Shown: positions 41,930 through 50,322 of the stretch, piece after piece
Position numbering within the stretch: the first letter of the stretch is position 1
Layout: every line of letters starts with the position of its first letter
NCBI GenBank assembly: GCA_963835215.1
Contig: CAWIES010000004.1
Location: 310,001-374,000, forward strand
Length of the DNA stretch: 64,000 bases
Reading direction: 5' to 3'
Origin: Roseiarcus sp963835215
Lineage (GTDB): Bacteria; Pseudomonadota; Alphaproteobacteria; Rhizobiales; Beijerinckiaceae
Translations under genes and position numbers: made by a program
The notes under the pieces: generated by a model
What the model saw: the letters and a program-made list of their open reading frames with translations, nothing else
Told to the model about the DNA's origin: nothing
Databases searched by the model: none

Positions 41930-43039
41930 TCAGTCGCCCGCCGGGCGCCCTCGCCGCAGCCGCGCGTGGAGTGCTTTCAGGCGCGGCGATTGCTTGACGA
42001 AGCGCTTGATCCGCCGCCCGGCGAGATAGGCGAAGGCGACGAGCTTGCCGCGCGCCGAAGCGCCAAAGGCCGAATCGAACAGCGGCTCGACGGTCTCGCA
42101 GGACTCGTCTTTGTAGCGCGCTTCGCCGACGCCGAGGTCGAATTCGGCAAAGCCGCGCGCGATCGCGTCGGCGACCATTGCATGCACCATCAGCTCGCCG
42201 GGACTGCTGCGCGCGATTTCGGGATCGCCGTCGTTGGCGATGAACAGGCCGCTGAGGCGATGCACGCCGGCAAATGCGCCGAAGACGGCGATGACCCGCT
42301 CGCCGAGCTTCAGCACGTGGAGTTCGAGCGCCCCGGTCTCGGCGAGGCGCACGAGAAAGTCATGCGCCGCGGCCGAGGCGTAGGGATCGGGAAGGCCGAG
42401 CGCCTCAACGCGCGCGCGCCGCTGGGCGTCGAACGCGTCGAGCGCCCGCGCAATTGCTTCGGGGTCGGCGGCCCGGCTATGGACCAGCGGCGCGATCGCC
42501 TCCAGCCGCGCCCGCTTCTTGCGCATCTTCTTCTTCGCCTCTTTCGAGGCGTGGGCGTCGAGCCATAGAGAGAAATCGGCGGGCAGCGCGCTCTTGTAAC
42601 CAAAGCTCGGGCTCGGTCGGCGCTCCGCCTCAGCCAAAGGATTGGCGAGCCCGCGCCATTGCAGCGGCTGATTGGCGAGCAGGAAGGCGTCGAGGCGGGG
42701 GCGGGCGCCGCGACCGGCCTCTGCGAAGAGCGCAGCGATGTCCGCGCGCGACCAGATCGGCCCGGGACGAAACAGGCCGAGATTGAAGTTGGAATCCTTG
42801 CCGCCGAGAAAGATGGCGAGCCGCAACGGGCCGCGCCGGCTCAGGGCGAGCGGCAACAGGGCGACGGGCGCGCCGGCTTCATCGCGCGCGACAACGATCA
42901 GCGGCGTGACGCCTTCCGCGGCGCCGATGGTGGCAAACCAGACCTGGGCGAATTCAAAGCTCTGGTACGGGCTCGCCGACGCGCTCGCGGCAAGCTCGGC
43001 CCAGGCTGAGCCGAGCCTCATCGAGCGTGCCGAAAACAT
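41930..43039 (-). CDS. GNAT-family acetyltransferase (CelD/FemAB-like)
   Basis: 369 residues. It matches the BioF2-like (Acetyltransf_6) family seen in exopolysaccharide and cellulose loci: SPYQSFEFAQVWFATIGAAE, PLALSRRGPLRLAIFLGGKDSNFNLGLFRP, a basic helix (KEAKKKMRKKRARLEAI), GLFIANDGDPEIARSSPGELMVHAM and FDLGVGEARYKDESC. The reaction is probably transfer of an acyl group to a polysaccharide or precursor in the cytoplasm; the acceptor is unknown. It faces the co-polymerase gene convergently, 27 bases apart. Confidence 0.82.
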   Translation of the reverse strand: MFSARSMRLGSAWAELAASASASPYQSFEFAQVWFATIGAAEGVTPLIVVARDEAGAPVALLPLALSRRGPLRLAIFLGGKDSNFNLGLFRPGPIWSRADIAALFAEAGRGARPRLDAFLLANQPLQWRGLANPLAEAERRPSPSFGYKSALPADFSLWLDAHASKEAKKKMRKKRARLEAIAPLVHSRAADPEAIARALDAFDAQRRARVEALGLPDPYASAAAHDFLVRLAETGALELHVLKLGERVIAVFGAFAGVHRLSGLFIANDGDPEIARSSPGELMVHAMVADAIARGFAEFDLGVGEARYKDESCETVEPLFDSAFGASARGKLVAFAYLAGRRIKRFVKQSPRLKALHARLRRGRPAGD

Positions 43040-43293
43040 CGACCCGCGCGAAGGGGCGCCCCGGCGCGCCGCGCGTGGGCCGCGCGTTTTGCGGGCGCGT
43101 TGGCGAGGGGCGTGCGACAGGGGTGGCGAGCGTCACGGGCGATCCTGGGGGCGAGACCGGGTCAGTTTAGCGGGGCAGGGGTCAATGCTTGGTTTACGGG
43201 CGGGCAGCTGCGGCGAGGCTGGTAAGCGCATGGCAAGGTCCTTCGGCTAGGCAAGGGCGGACACGGGCGGCCGACCGGAGCGACAGCAGGCAA

Positions 43294-44346
43294 ATGGCGT
43301 TCAAGCATTCGGTGATCGAGGCGGGCTTTGCCGCCTTTCGCGCGAGCGGGCTGCACCACGCCGTGGCGCCGCTGACGCGTGGACGCGGCGTCATCCTCAC
43401 CTTGCATCGCGTGCGGCCGTTCGCGCCGCCGACGCCGGGCTATGCGCCCAACCGATTGCTCGAAGTGACGCCCGAATTTCTCGACGAGGCGCTGTCGCTG
43501 GTCACGCGCCTCGGCTTCGAGTTCGTCTCGCTGATGGAAGCGCGGCGGCGGCTGATCGAAGGCGGCCCGCGCTTCGCGGCGCTCACTTTTGACGATGGCT
43601 ATCGCGACACGCGCGATTTCGCGCTGCCGATTCTGGAAAAGCACCGGGCGCCGGCAACCGTGTTCTTCGCCACCGGCTTCCTCGGGCGCAGCGCGCGCCT
43701 GTGGTGGCTGGAACTGGAGGAGGCGCTGGCGCGGCGTGAGAGCGCTTCGATCGAGGTCGAGGGACGCCCGCTCAGCCTCGAAACGCGCGACGCGGCGCAA
43801 AAGACCGCCGCCTTCGAGAAGATCTATTGGGCGCTGAGGGCGAGGCCGGAACCCGAGCTGCTGGAGGCGGTCGGCGCGCTGGCGCAAGCGGCGGGGGTCT
43901 CCAGCGCCGCGCTCGCGGGCGATCTGTTCCTCGATTGGAGCGAGGCCGCCGCCTTCGCCCACCACCCGCTGATCGCGGCGGGCGCCCATTCGCATCGCCA
44001 TCGCATGCTGGCCCAGTGGCCCGAGGCCGAAGTGCGCGAAGAGATGGCGGGCTCAAAGAGCGCGCTCGAAGCGCGCTTCGGCCGCCCGGTTGACGCCTTC
44101 GCCTATCCGGTCGGCGACCCGACCAGCGCCGGTCCGCGTGAGTTCGCTCTGGCGCGCGAGACCGGCTTTGCCTGCGCGGTGACCACAAGGCCTGGCATGC
44201 TCTACGCCGAGCACGCCGCCCATCTCTGGGCGCTGCCGCGCGTCTCGGTCAACGGCCTGTGGCAGAGCGTGCGCGATCTCGAAACGCTGCTCTCGGGCGC
44301 CCCCTTGCTGCTGTGGAATCGCGGCCGGCGGGTCAACGTCGCCTGA
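43294..44346 (+). CDS. Polysaccharide deacetylase family protein
   Basis: 350 residues from ATG 43294, with AGG just upstream. The NodB-type signature is present: ALTFDDGYRDTRDFALPIL (first Asp pair), ATVFFATGFLG, and the metal histidines in AAGAHSHRHRML, with FAYPVGDPTS later. It likely removes N-acetyl groups from an exopolysaccharide or its carrier. The protein lacks an obvious signal peptide. It ends the polysaccharide locus and is divergent from the acetyltransferase gene; the 250-base gap between them should hold both promoters. Confidence 0.88.
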   Translation: MAFKHSVIEAGFAAFRASGLHHAVAPLTRGRGVILTLHRVRPFAPPTPGYAPNRLLEVTPEFLDEALSLVTRLGFEFVSLMEARRRLIEGGPRFAALTFDDGYRDTRDFALPILEKHRAPATVFFATGFLGRSARLWWLELEEALARRESASIEVEGRPLSLETRDAAQKTAAFEKIYWALRARPEPELLEAVGALAQAAGVSSAALAGDLFLDWSEAAAFAHHPLIAAGAHSHRHRMLAQWPEAEVREEMAGSKSALEARFGRPVDAFAYPVGDPTSAGPREFALARETGFACAVTTRPGMLYAEHAAHLWALPRVSVNGLWQSVRDLETLLSGAPLLLWNRGRRVNVA

Positions 44347-44365
44347 GCCCGGAACGCCGCCGTGT

Positions 44366-44393
44366 CCCTTCTCCCCGTGGACGGGGAGAAGGG
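44366..44393. repeat. Perfect palindrome CCCTTCTCCCCGT / ACGGGGAGAAGGG
   Basis: A 13-base perfect stem with a GG loop lies about 20 bases after the deacetylase stop. The CTTCTCCCC/GGGGAGAAG type is found in intergenic palindromic elements of many Rhizobiales. It may terminate the deacetylase transcript. The remaining DNA up to tatA at 44535 shows no coding frame and should carry the tat promoter. Confidence 0.65.
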
Positions 44394-44534
44394 GACGTCG
44401 CATCAGCAAGGCGTCGGCCCGCTCAACTCTTGCCTGCAACGCTTGTTTTTGCCGCGCGGCGCGCTTAGGTTCCGGGCACGATAAGGCGCGCTCGCTCAGC
44501 TTAGGGCGAGGGCATTGTCACACAGGATAAGACC

Positions 44535-44768
44535 ATGGGTGGCTTCAGCATTTGGCATTGGCTGCTGTTCGGAGCGGTCGCGTTGCTGCTGTTCGGCGGC
44601 AAAGGCAAGATTTCCGACATCATGGGCGACGTCGCCAAGGGCATGAAATCCTTCAAGAAAGGCATGGCTGACGACGACGACGCGGCCAAGCCGGCCGCTC
44701 CCGCGCCGCGCCTGGACGCCCGCGCTGGCTCAAGCGTCGACGCCAAAGAGACGGACAAGGTCAGCTAA
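44535..44768 (+). CDS. tatA: Sec-independent translocase subunit TatA
   Basis: 77 residues: one N-terminal membrane span (HWLLFGAVALLLFGG), then the glycine hinge and amphipathic helix KISDIMGDVAKGMKSFKKGMAD, then an acidic and Ala/Pro tail. FGGKGKISDIMGD is diagnostic for TatA. It multimerises to let folded twin-arginine proteins cross the inner membrane. tatB and tatC follow on the same strand. In relatives scpA-scpB come before tatA; here the polysaccharide locus does. Confidence 0.96.
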   Translation: MGGFSIWHWLLFGAVALLLFGGKGKISDIMGDVAKGMKSFKKGMADDDDAAKPAAPAPRLDARAGSSVDAKETDKVS

Positions 44769-44804
44769 GGCGTCCGGCCCGGCGCGCCGCTTCGGAACCG
44801 CCGC

Positions 44805-45287
44805 ATGTTCGACTTCGACGTCGGGAAGTTGCTCGTTTTTGGCATCGTCGCGCTGGCGGTGATTCCGCCCAAGGATTTGCCGCGCGTCATGCGCACGGTC
44901 GGCCAGGCGCTCGGCAAGATGCGGCGCATGGCGAAGGAGTTCCAAGGCCAGTTCATGGACGCGATGCGCGAGGCCGACCTCGACAGCGTCAAGAAGGAAC
45001 TCGACGGCCTCAAGCGCGACGTTCAGCAAGAAATGTCGTCGATCGAACAATCGGCCAAGGAACAATCGGCGAAGATCGATGCTTCGTTCGATCCGGCGAT
45101 GGCGGTTCATTCCGAGCTTTCGCACGCGAGCGAACCGCCCAAAGAGGTCGGCCTGTCTGAAGTGTCGCTCAGCGCGCCGGCGATCGTCGAGACGGGACCA
45201 CTGATGGTTGGCGCCCCGCTTCCCGAAGCAGCCCCTGCCGAAACGGCCTCGGCCAATGCGGCGGCGCCGCGGGATGCGGCCGAATGA
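44805..45287 (+). CDS. tatB: Sec-independent translocase subunit TatB
   Basis: 160 residues: MFDFDVGKLLVFGIVALAVIPPKDLPRVMRTVGQALGKM is the TatB span, proline hinge and amphipathic helix. A charged coiled-coil (MAKEFQGQFMDAMREADLDSVKKELDGLKRDVQQEM) follows, then a low-complexity Ala/Pro/Glu tail. TatB works with TatC as receptor for twin-arginine signal peptides. Its stop overlaps the tatC start (ATGA), so translation is coupled. Confidence 0.96.
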   Translation: MFDFDVGKLLVFGIVALAVIPPKDLPRVMRTVGQALGKMRRMAKEFQGQFMDAMREADLDSVKKELDGLKRDVQQEMSSIEQSAKEQSAKIDASFDPAMAVHSELSHASEPPKEVGLSEVSLSAPAIVETGPLMVGAPLPEAAPAETASANAAAPRDAAE

Positions 45288-46063
45288 CCGCTGAAGATAT
45301 CGACGCCACTAAGGCGCCGCTGATGGACCATTTGATCGAGCTGCGGATGCGGCTCGTGCGCGCGCTCTATGCGTTCTTCGCCGCGTTCCTGGTCTGCTTT
45401 TATTTTTCGCGCCCGATCTACAATATTCTGACCGAGCCTTACGTGCGCGTCGTCGGCGCGGACAAGGCGACGTTGATCGCGACGCACTTCCTCGAGCAGT
45501 TCTACACCAACGTTCGCCTCAGCATGTTCGGCGCTGGCATCATCGCTTTTCCGATCATCGCCTCGCAGATTTACAAGTTCGTCGCCCCCGGTCTCTATCG
45601 CAACGAGCGGCAGGCGTTCTTGCCTTACCTGATCGCGACGCCGATCTTTTTCGCCGCGGGCGCCCTGCTGGTCTATTTCGTTGTCATGCCGCTGCTGATC
45701 CGCTTCTCGGTGTCGCTGCAGCAGGTCAATACGCCGGGCGAAGCGACCATCGAGTTGCTGCCCAAAGTCAGCGAGTATTTGTCGCTGATCATGACGCTGA
45801 TCTTCGCCTTCGGCGCGGCGTTCCAGCTGCCGGTGATCCTGACGCTGCTCGGCCACATTGGCATCGTCGACTCGAAATATCTCTCTTCGATGCGCCGCTA
45901 CGCGGTCGTCGCCGTCACCGGCCTCGCGGCGCTGCTCACCCCGCCCGATCTCATCAGCATGTGCTCGCTGGTCGTGCCGATGCTGCTGCTCTACGAGGGC
46001 TCGGTGATCGCGGTGCGTTTCGTTGAGAAGCGTCGCAAGGCCGCCGACCAGACCAAGACGTGA
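45284..46063 (+). CDS. tatC: Sec-independent translocase subunit TatC
   Basis: 259 residues with six membrane spans. The cytoplasmic N-terminus APLMDHLIELRMRLVRALYAFFAAF contains the conserved HL-x-ELR signal-peptide binding site. The region FVAPGLYRNERQAFLPYLIATPIFFAAGALLVYF and the first-periplasmic-loop residues are as in other TatC proteins. It binds the twin-arginine motif together with TatB. The frame is intact. Confidence 0.97.
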   Translation: MTAEDIDATKAPLMDHLIELRMRLVRALYAFFAAFLVCFYFSRPIYNILTEPYVRVVGADKATLIATHFLEQFYTNVRLSMFGAGIIAFPIIASQIYKFVAPGLYRNERQAFLPYLIATPIFFAAGALLVYFVVMPLLIRFSVSLQQVNTPGEATIELLPKVSEYLSLIMTLIFAFGAAFQLPVILTLLGHIGIVDSKYLSSMRRYAVVAVTGLAALLTPPDLISMCSLVVPMLLLYEGSVIAVRFVEKRRKAADQTKT

Positions 46064-46076
46064 GTCGAGCGAGCCG

Positions 46077-46958
46077 ATGACGCCGCGCGATATCCTGACC
46101 GCGGTCGCCGTCGCGGTCGCTTGGGGCCTGACCTTCATCGCCATCAAGATCGGCGTCGAGGCGGCGCCGCCGCTTGCGGTTTCAGGCCTACGTTTCCTGT
46201 TCGCCGCCGTGCCGCTGGTCCTGTTCTTGCGGCCGCCCAAAACGACGCTGCTGATCGTCGTGCTCTACGGCCTGGCGATCGGCGTCGGGCAGTTCGGCGT
46301 GCTGTTCATCGCGATCCGCCAAGGCTTTCCGGTCGGTCTCGCCTCGCTGGTCATCCAGTTGCAGGCCTTCTTCACGATCCTCTTTGCCTGGGCGCTGCTG
46401 GGCGAACGGCCTGGTCTGACCGAGGTCGTCGGCGCGCTGATCGCCTTCGCCGGCATCGCCCTGATCGGCTCCGAGCGGCTCGGCGGGGCGAGCCTCGGCC
46501 CGCTGCTGCTGGTGATCGTGGCGGCGGCGTTCTGGGGCGCCGGCAACGTGATCGGCAAGTTCGCCGGGCCCATCGACATGCTCGCCTTCACCGCCTGGTC
46601 GAGCCTTGTCGCCCCCGTGCCGCTGCTCCTTGCCTCCGCTTGGCTCGACGGCCCGGCGGCGCTCGCGCCGCTCCTGCATCCGAGCCTGCGGCTGGTGATC
46701 GCGGTGCTGGTCCTCTCCTACCTCGGGACGGTGTTCGGCTACGGCCTGTGGTCGCGCCTGCTGTCGCGTCATCCCGCGTCCGCTGTCACGCCCTTTGCGC
46801 TGCTGGTGCCGGTCGTTGGCATGCTCGGCGGCTATCTGGTGTTTGGCGAGCCGCTCGACGCATTTGAGCTTTGGGGCGCGGTTCTGGTAATGGCTGGCCT
46901 CGCGGTCAACGTCTTCGGCGACCGGTTGCTGACGCTCCGGCCGCGGCCGGCTGGGTGA
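46077..46958 (+). CDS. EamA family (DMT) transporter
   Basis: 293 residues from ATG 46077, with ten hydrophobic spans in two repeated halves of five. AWGLTFIAIKIGVEAAPPLAVSGLRFLFAAVPLV is the EamA opening and LLGERPGLTEVVGALIAFAGIALI ends the first half. Similar proteins export amino acids or metabolites; RhaT/YdcZ-like uptake is possible too. The substrate is unknown. It sits between tatC and serS, interrupting the usual tatC-serS neighbourhood. Confidence 0.85.
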   Translation: MTPRDILTAVAVAVAWGLTFIAIKIGVEAAPPLAVSGLRFLFAAVPLVLFLRPPKTTLLIVVLYGLAIGVGQFGVLFIAIRQGFPVGLASLVIQLQAFFTILFAWALLGERPGLTEVVGALIAFAGIALIGSERLGGASLGPLLLVIVAAAFWGAGNVIGKFAGPIDMLAFTAWSSLVAPVPLLLASAWLDGPAALAPLLHPSLRLVIAVLVLSYLGTVFGYGLWSRLLSRHPASAVTPFALLVPVVGMLGGYLVFGEPLDAFELWGAVLVMAGLAVNVFGDRLLTLRPRPAG

Positions 46959-46962
46959 CTTC

Positions 46963-48254
46963 ATGCATGACATCAAGGCAATTCGCGACAATCCTCAGGC
47001 GTTCGACGAGGCTCTGGCGCGTCGCGCGCTCGGCCCCCGCGCCGCAGAGCTGATCGCGCTCGACGAGAGCCGCCGCGCCGCGATCCTCGAATTGCAGAAG
47101 GCGCAGGAGCGGCGCAACGCCGCCTCGAAGGAGATCGGCGCGGCGATGGGCCGCAAGGACGCAGCGCTCGCCGAGACGCTCAAGCAAGAAGTCGGCCGCC
47201 TCAAGACCGCGATGCCCGAGATGGAAGCGGCGGAGAAGGCGGCTGGCGTCGCGCTCGACGCCGAACTCGCCGCGATCCCCAACCTGCCGCTTGCCGAAGT
47301 TCCCGACGGCAAGGACGAGCATGACAATGTCGAAGTGCGCCGCCACGGCGAGGCGCCAAAATTTCCCGACGGCTTCAAGCCGCGCGAGCATTTCGAAATC
47401 GGCGAGGCGCTCGGGCTGATGGATTTCGACACGGCGGCGAAGCTCTCGGGCGCCCGCTTCGTCGTGCTGAAGGGCGCGCTGGCGCGGCTCGAGCGCGCGC
47501 TGATGCAGTTCATGCTCGATCTGCACACGCAGGAGCACGGCTATGAGGAGATCAACCCGCCGGCTGCTGGTGCGCGACGAAGCGATGTTCGGCACCGCGC
47601 AACTGCCGAAGTTTCGCGACGACCAGTTCGCCGCCGGCGACGGCTTCTGGCTGATCCCCACCGCCGAAGTGCCGCTGACCAACCTCGTGCGCGAGAGCAT
47701 CGTCGACGAGAAGCGCCTGCCGCTGCGCTTCACCGCCGGCACGCTCTGCTTCCGCGCCGAGGCCGGGCGCGGCGGGGCGCGACACGCGCGGCATGATCCG
47801 CCAGCATCAGTTCGAGAAGGTCGAGCTGGTGTCGATCACGACGCCCGAACAATCGCTCGCCGAGCACGAGCGCATGACCGCCTGCGCCGAGGAAGTGCTG
47901 AAGCGCCTCGGCCTGCATTTCCGCACCATGGTGCTGTGCACCGGCGACATGGGTTTCGCCTCGCGCAAGACCTACGACATCGAGGTCTGGCTGCCGGGGC
48001 AGGGGCGTTTCCGCGAGATTTCATCGTGCTCGGTCTGCGGCGATTTCCAGGCGCGGCGGATGAATGCGCGTTGCAAGGCGGCCGAGGCCAAGCAAACCCG
48101 CTTCCTCCACACGCTCAACGGCTCGGGCGTCGCGGTCGGGCGCGCGCTGGTCGCGGTGCTGGAGAATTATCAGAACCCCGACGGCTCGGTCACGATCCCG
48201 GACGTGCTGCAGCGCTACATGGGCGGCCTGACGCGCATCGAAGCGAAGGCGTGA
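46963..48254 (+). CDS. serS: Seryl-tRNA synthetase, frame broken twice
   Basis: Charges tRNA-Ser; essential. The frame from ATG 46963 gives the N-terminal coiled-coil arm (MHDIKAIRDNPQAFDEALARR) and HFEIGEALGLMDFDTAAKLSGARFVVLKG. One extra G at 47563 must be removed to continue as LLVRDEAMFGTAQLPKF, WLIPTAEVPLTNL and RFTAGTLCFRAEAG. A second extra G in the run near 47774 must go to continue as RDTRGMIRQHQFEKVELVSI, TGDMGFASRKTYDIEVWLPG and SSCSVCGDFQARRMNARCK. Corrected length is 429 residues, normal for bacterial SerRS. The two breaks are almost surely sequence errors. Confidence 0.92.
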
Positions 48255-48333
48255 GCGGGGGCGTGGCGCGGCGCGAATTGTCGGCGCCGCGGCGCCAGTG
48301 CTAGCCTCGAATCGATCGACAGGAGGTCGCCCC

Positions 48334-48969
48334 ATGACCGAGACCCTCTATGAAGGCGGCGCGATCGCGATCGTCAATCGCTCCGGTCGCTGTATCCATT
48401 CGCGTCATTGCGTGCTCGACCGTCCCGAGGTTTTCGTGCCGAACGCCGAGGGGCCGTGGATCCGCCCCGACGCCGCCTCGCCCGAAGAGGTGATTGCAGT
48501 CGTCGAGCGCTGTCCTTCGGGCGCTCTTGGCTATGTCAGGCGCGACGGTGGCGTCGGCGAGCGCCCGCCCGGGGTCAATACCGTTCGTCTGATGCAGGAC
48601 GGACCGCTCGCGTTCCATGGCGAGCTCAGCGTGGCGGGCGACCAGAGCAGCCCCCGCGCGACCCTTTGCCGTTGCGGACAATCCAAGAGCAAACCCTATT
48701 GCGACAATTCGCACATCGAGGCCAAGTTCTCCGCCACCGCCGAGCCGCCGACGCAGGTCTCCGAGCCGCTCGCAACGCGCGCCGGCCCGCTTGAAATCAC
48801 GCCCACCGCCAATGGGCCGCTGAAGGTCAAGGGATCGTTGGAAATCTGCGCGGGTCTTGGCCGCACGCTCAATCGCGTCAGCGAAACGTCGCTGTGCCGT
48901 TGCGGCGCCTCGAACGCCAAGCCCTATTGCGACGGCAGTCACAAACGTGTCGGCTTCACTGCGCCCTAG
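48334..48969 (+). CDS. Iron-sulfur protein: divergent 4Fe-4S domain plus two CDGSH motifs
   Basis: 211 residues from ATG 48334, preceded by a perfect AGGAGG. The N-terminal part (about 1-70) is a mono-cluster ferredoxin-like domain: SGRCIHSRHCVLDRPEVF and ERCPSGALGY. Two CDGSH-type [2Fe-2S] motifs follow: CRCGQSKSKPYCDNSHIEAKF near 110 and CRCGASNAKPYCDGSHKRVGF at the end. Each has the three-Cys one-His ligand pattern. Such proteins are thought to act in electron or cluster transfer in the cytoplasm. Its TAG lies in the palindrome CCCTAGGG, which also holds the stop of the convergent gene. Confidence 0.9.
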   Translation: MTETLYEGGAIAIVNRSGRCIHSRHCVLDRPEVFVPNAEGPWIRPDAASPEEVIAVVERCPSGALGYVRRDGGVGERPPGVNTVRLMQDGPLAFHGELSVAGDQSSPRATLCRCGQSKSKPYCDNSHIEAKFSATAEPPTQVSEPLATRAGPLEITPTANGPLKVKGSLEICAGLGRTLNRVSETSLCRCGASNAKPYCDGSHKRVGFTAP

Positions 48970-49412
48970 GGCTTCGGACACTCGCCTTCGGCGCTGACGC
49001 TCGCGCCGTCGGCGCGGGCGTGGCAGGCGTTGGGATAGGTCTTGCTCGTCCCGTCCTTGACGCCGCAGACCGGAGCGTAATCTTCGGTGCAGAAAATCTG
49101 CGTCGGCGAGGGAGTCGGCGCCGGCGTGGACGCGGAATCGGGGTCCGTTGTCGGCGTGGGCGCAGTCGTGGGCGCAGGCGTCGGCGCGGCGACGGGCGCG
49201 GGTGGCGGGCTGTCTTCGCAGCGTCCCTGACGCACGATCTCCGCGCCGTCGACTTTGGCGCAGCCGGGGTTGGAATAGGTCGTTTCGACGCCGCCCTTGG
49301 CGCCGCAGACGGGCGCCCACAGCGCGGTGCAAAAGCCTGCCGCGCCCGCTGGCGCAGCGAGCAGCAGCACGCCCAGAAGCAGCGCGGCGACGGTGGCGGG
49401 CGTTTTGATCAT
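48966..49412 (-). CDS. Secreted protein with two Kazal-type inhibitor domains
   Basis: 148 residues from ATG 49412 (GAGGG upstream). A signal peptide (VAALLLGVLLLAAPAGAAG) is followed by a Kazal-like module, CTALWAPVCGAKGGVETTYS with downstream cysteines. Next is a Pro/Thr/Ala linker of about 45 residues and a second module, CTEDYAPVCGVKDGTSKTYP, ending GECPKP. The C-x6-PVCG pattern and spaced cysteines match bacterial Kazal-type serine protease inhibitor domains. It should act outside the cytoplasm; the target protease is unknown. A longer open frame upstream covers surE on the wrong strand and was ignored. Confidence 0.85.
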   Translation of the reverse strand: MIKTPATVAALLLGVLLLAAPAGAAGFCTALWAPVCGAKGGVETTYSNPGCAKVDGAEIVRQGRCEDSPPPAPVAAPTPAPTTAPTPTTDPDSASTPAPTPSPTQIFCTEDYAPVCGVKDGTSKTYPNACHARADGASVSAEGECPKP

Positions 49413-49550
49413 CCTTGACCCTCGCGGGACGCGTTCGCGCGGCGGGCGGCGACGATTGCACGGATCGGCCCGCGGCGCGAGAGGGCGCGCGTCGCGCGAA
49501 TCGTCAGGGCGCGCTAGAACGAGCGCACGGAATGTGAGGACGAAGCGCAG

Positions 49551-50318
49551 ATGCGGATTTTGGTGACCAACGATGACGGTATCAACGCGCCGGGCCTGAA
49601 GCTGCTGGAGACGATCGCGCGGCGTTTCACCGAAGACGTGGTCGTCGTCGCCCCCGAGATCGATCAGTCGGGCGTCGCGCATTCGTTGTCGCTCAACAAT
49701 CCGCTGCGGCTGCGCGAGATCAGTCCACGGCATTTTGCCGTTCAGGGCACGCCGACCGATTGCGTCATCATGGGCGTGCGCAAACTGTTCGCCGAAGCGC
49801 GGCCCGATCTCATTCTCTCTGGAGTCAACGGCGGCCAGAACGTCGCGGAGGACGTCACCTATTCGGGCACCATCGCAGCCGCGATGGAGGGCGCGCTGCT
49901 CGGCATCCCCTCGATCGCACTGTCGCAGGCCTACGGCGGGGCGGGCCGCGAACAGATCGATTGGGACAGCGCCGCGACGCTGGGGCCCAAAGTCGTCGAG
50001 CGCCTGCTCAGCGCCGGCATCCCCGACGGCATTCTCGTCAACGTCAATTTCCCCGCCTGCCGCGCCGCCGAGACGACCGGCCTCGCCATCACCCGCCAGG
50101 GCCGGCGCGACACCGAACTGATGCGGATCGAGGAGCGCCGCGACGGTCGCGCCATCCCCTACTATTGGCTGATGTTCAAGCGCGGCGGCATTGAGCCCGG
50201 CGCCGGCACCGACATCGAGGCGCTGAGGGCGAAGAAAGTGTCGATCACGCCGCTGAAGCTCGACCTGACCGACGAGGCGACGCACGCGCGCTACGCAACC
50301 GCATTTGGGAGCGCCTGA
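49551..50318 (+). CDS. surE: 5'/3'-nucleotidase SurE
   Basis: 255 residues. The metal site is visible: MRILVTNDDGINAPGL (Asp pair), DQSGVAHSLSLNNPLRL (Ser) and LSGVNGGQNVAEDVTYSGT (Asn). SurE hydrolyses nucleoside monophosphates and is a stationary-phase survival protein. The serS-surE-pcm-nlpD order of Rhizobiales is kept here except for two inserted genes between serS and surE. pcm begins five bases after the stop. Confidence 0.97.
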   Translation: MRILVTNDDGINAPGLKLLETIARRFTEDVVVVAPEIDQSGVAHSLSLNNPLRLREISPRHFAVQGTPTDCVIMGVRKLFAEARPDLILSGVNGGQNVAEDVTYSGTIAAAMEGALLGIPSIALSQAYGGAGREQIDWDSAATLGPKVVERLLSAGIPDGILVNVNFPACRAAETTGLAITRQGRRDTELMRIEERRDGRAIPYYWLMFKRGGIEPGAGTDIEALRAKKVSITPLKLDLTDEATHARYATAFGSA

Positions 50319-50322
50319 GCCC

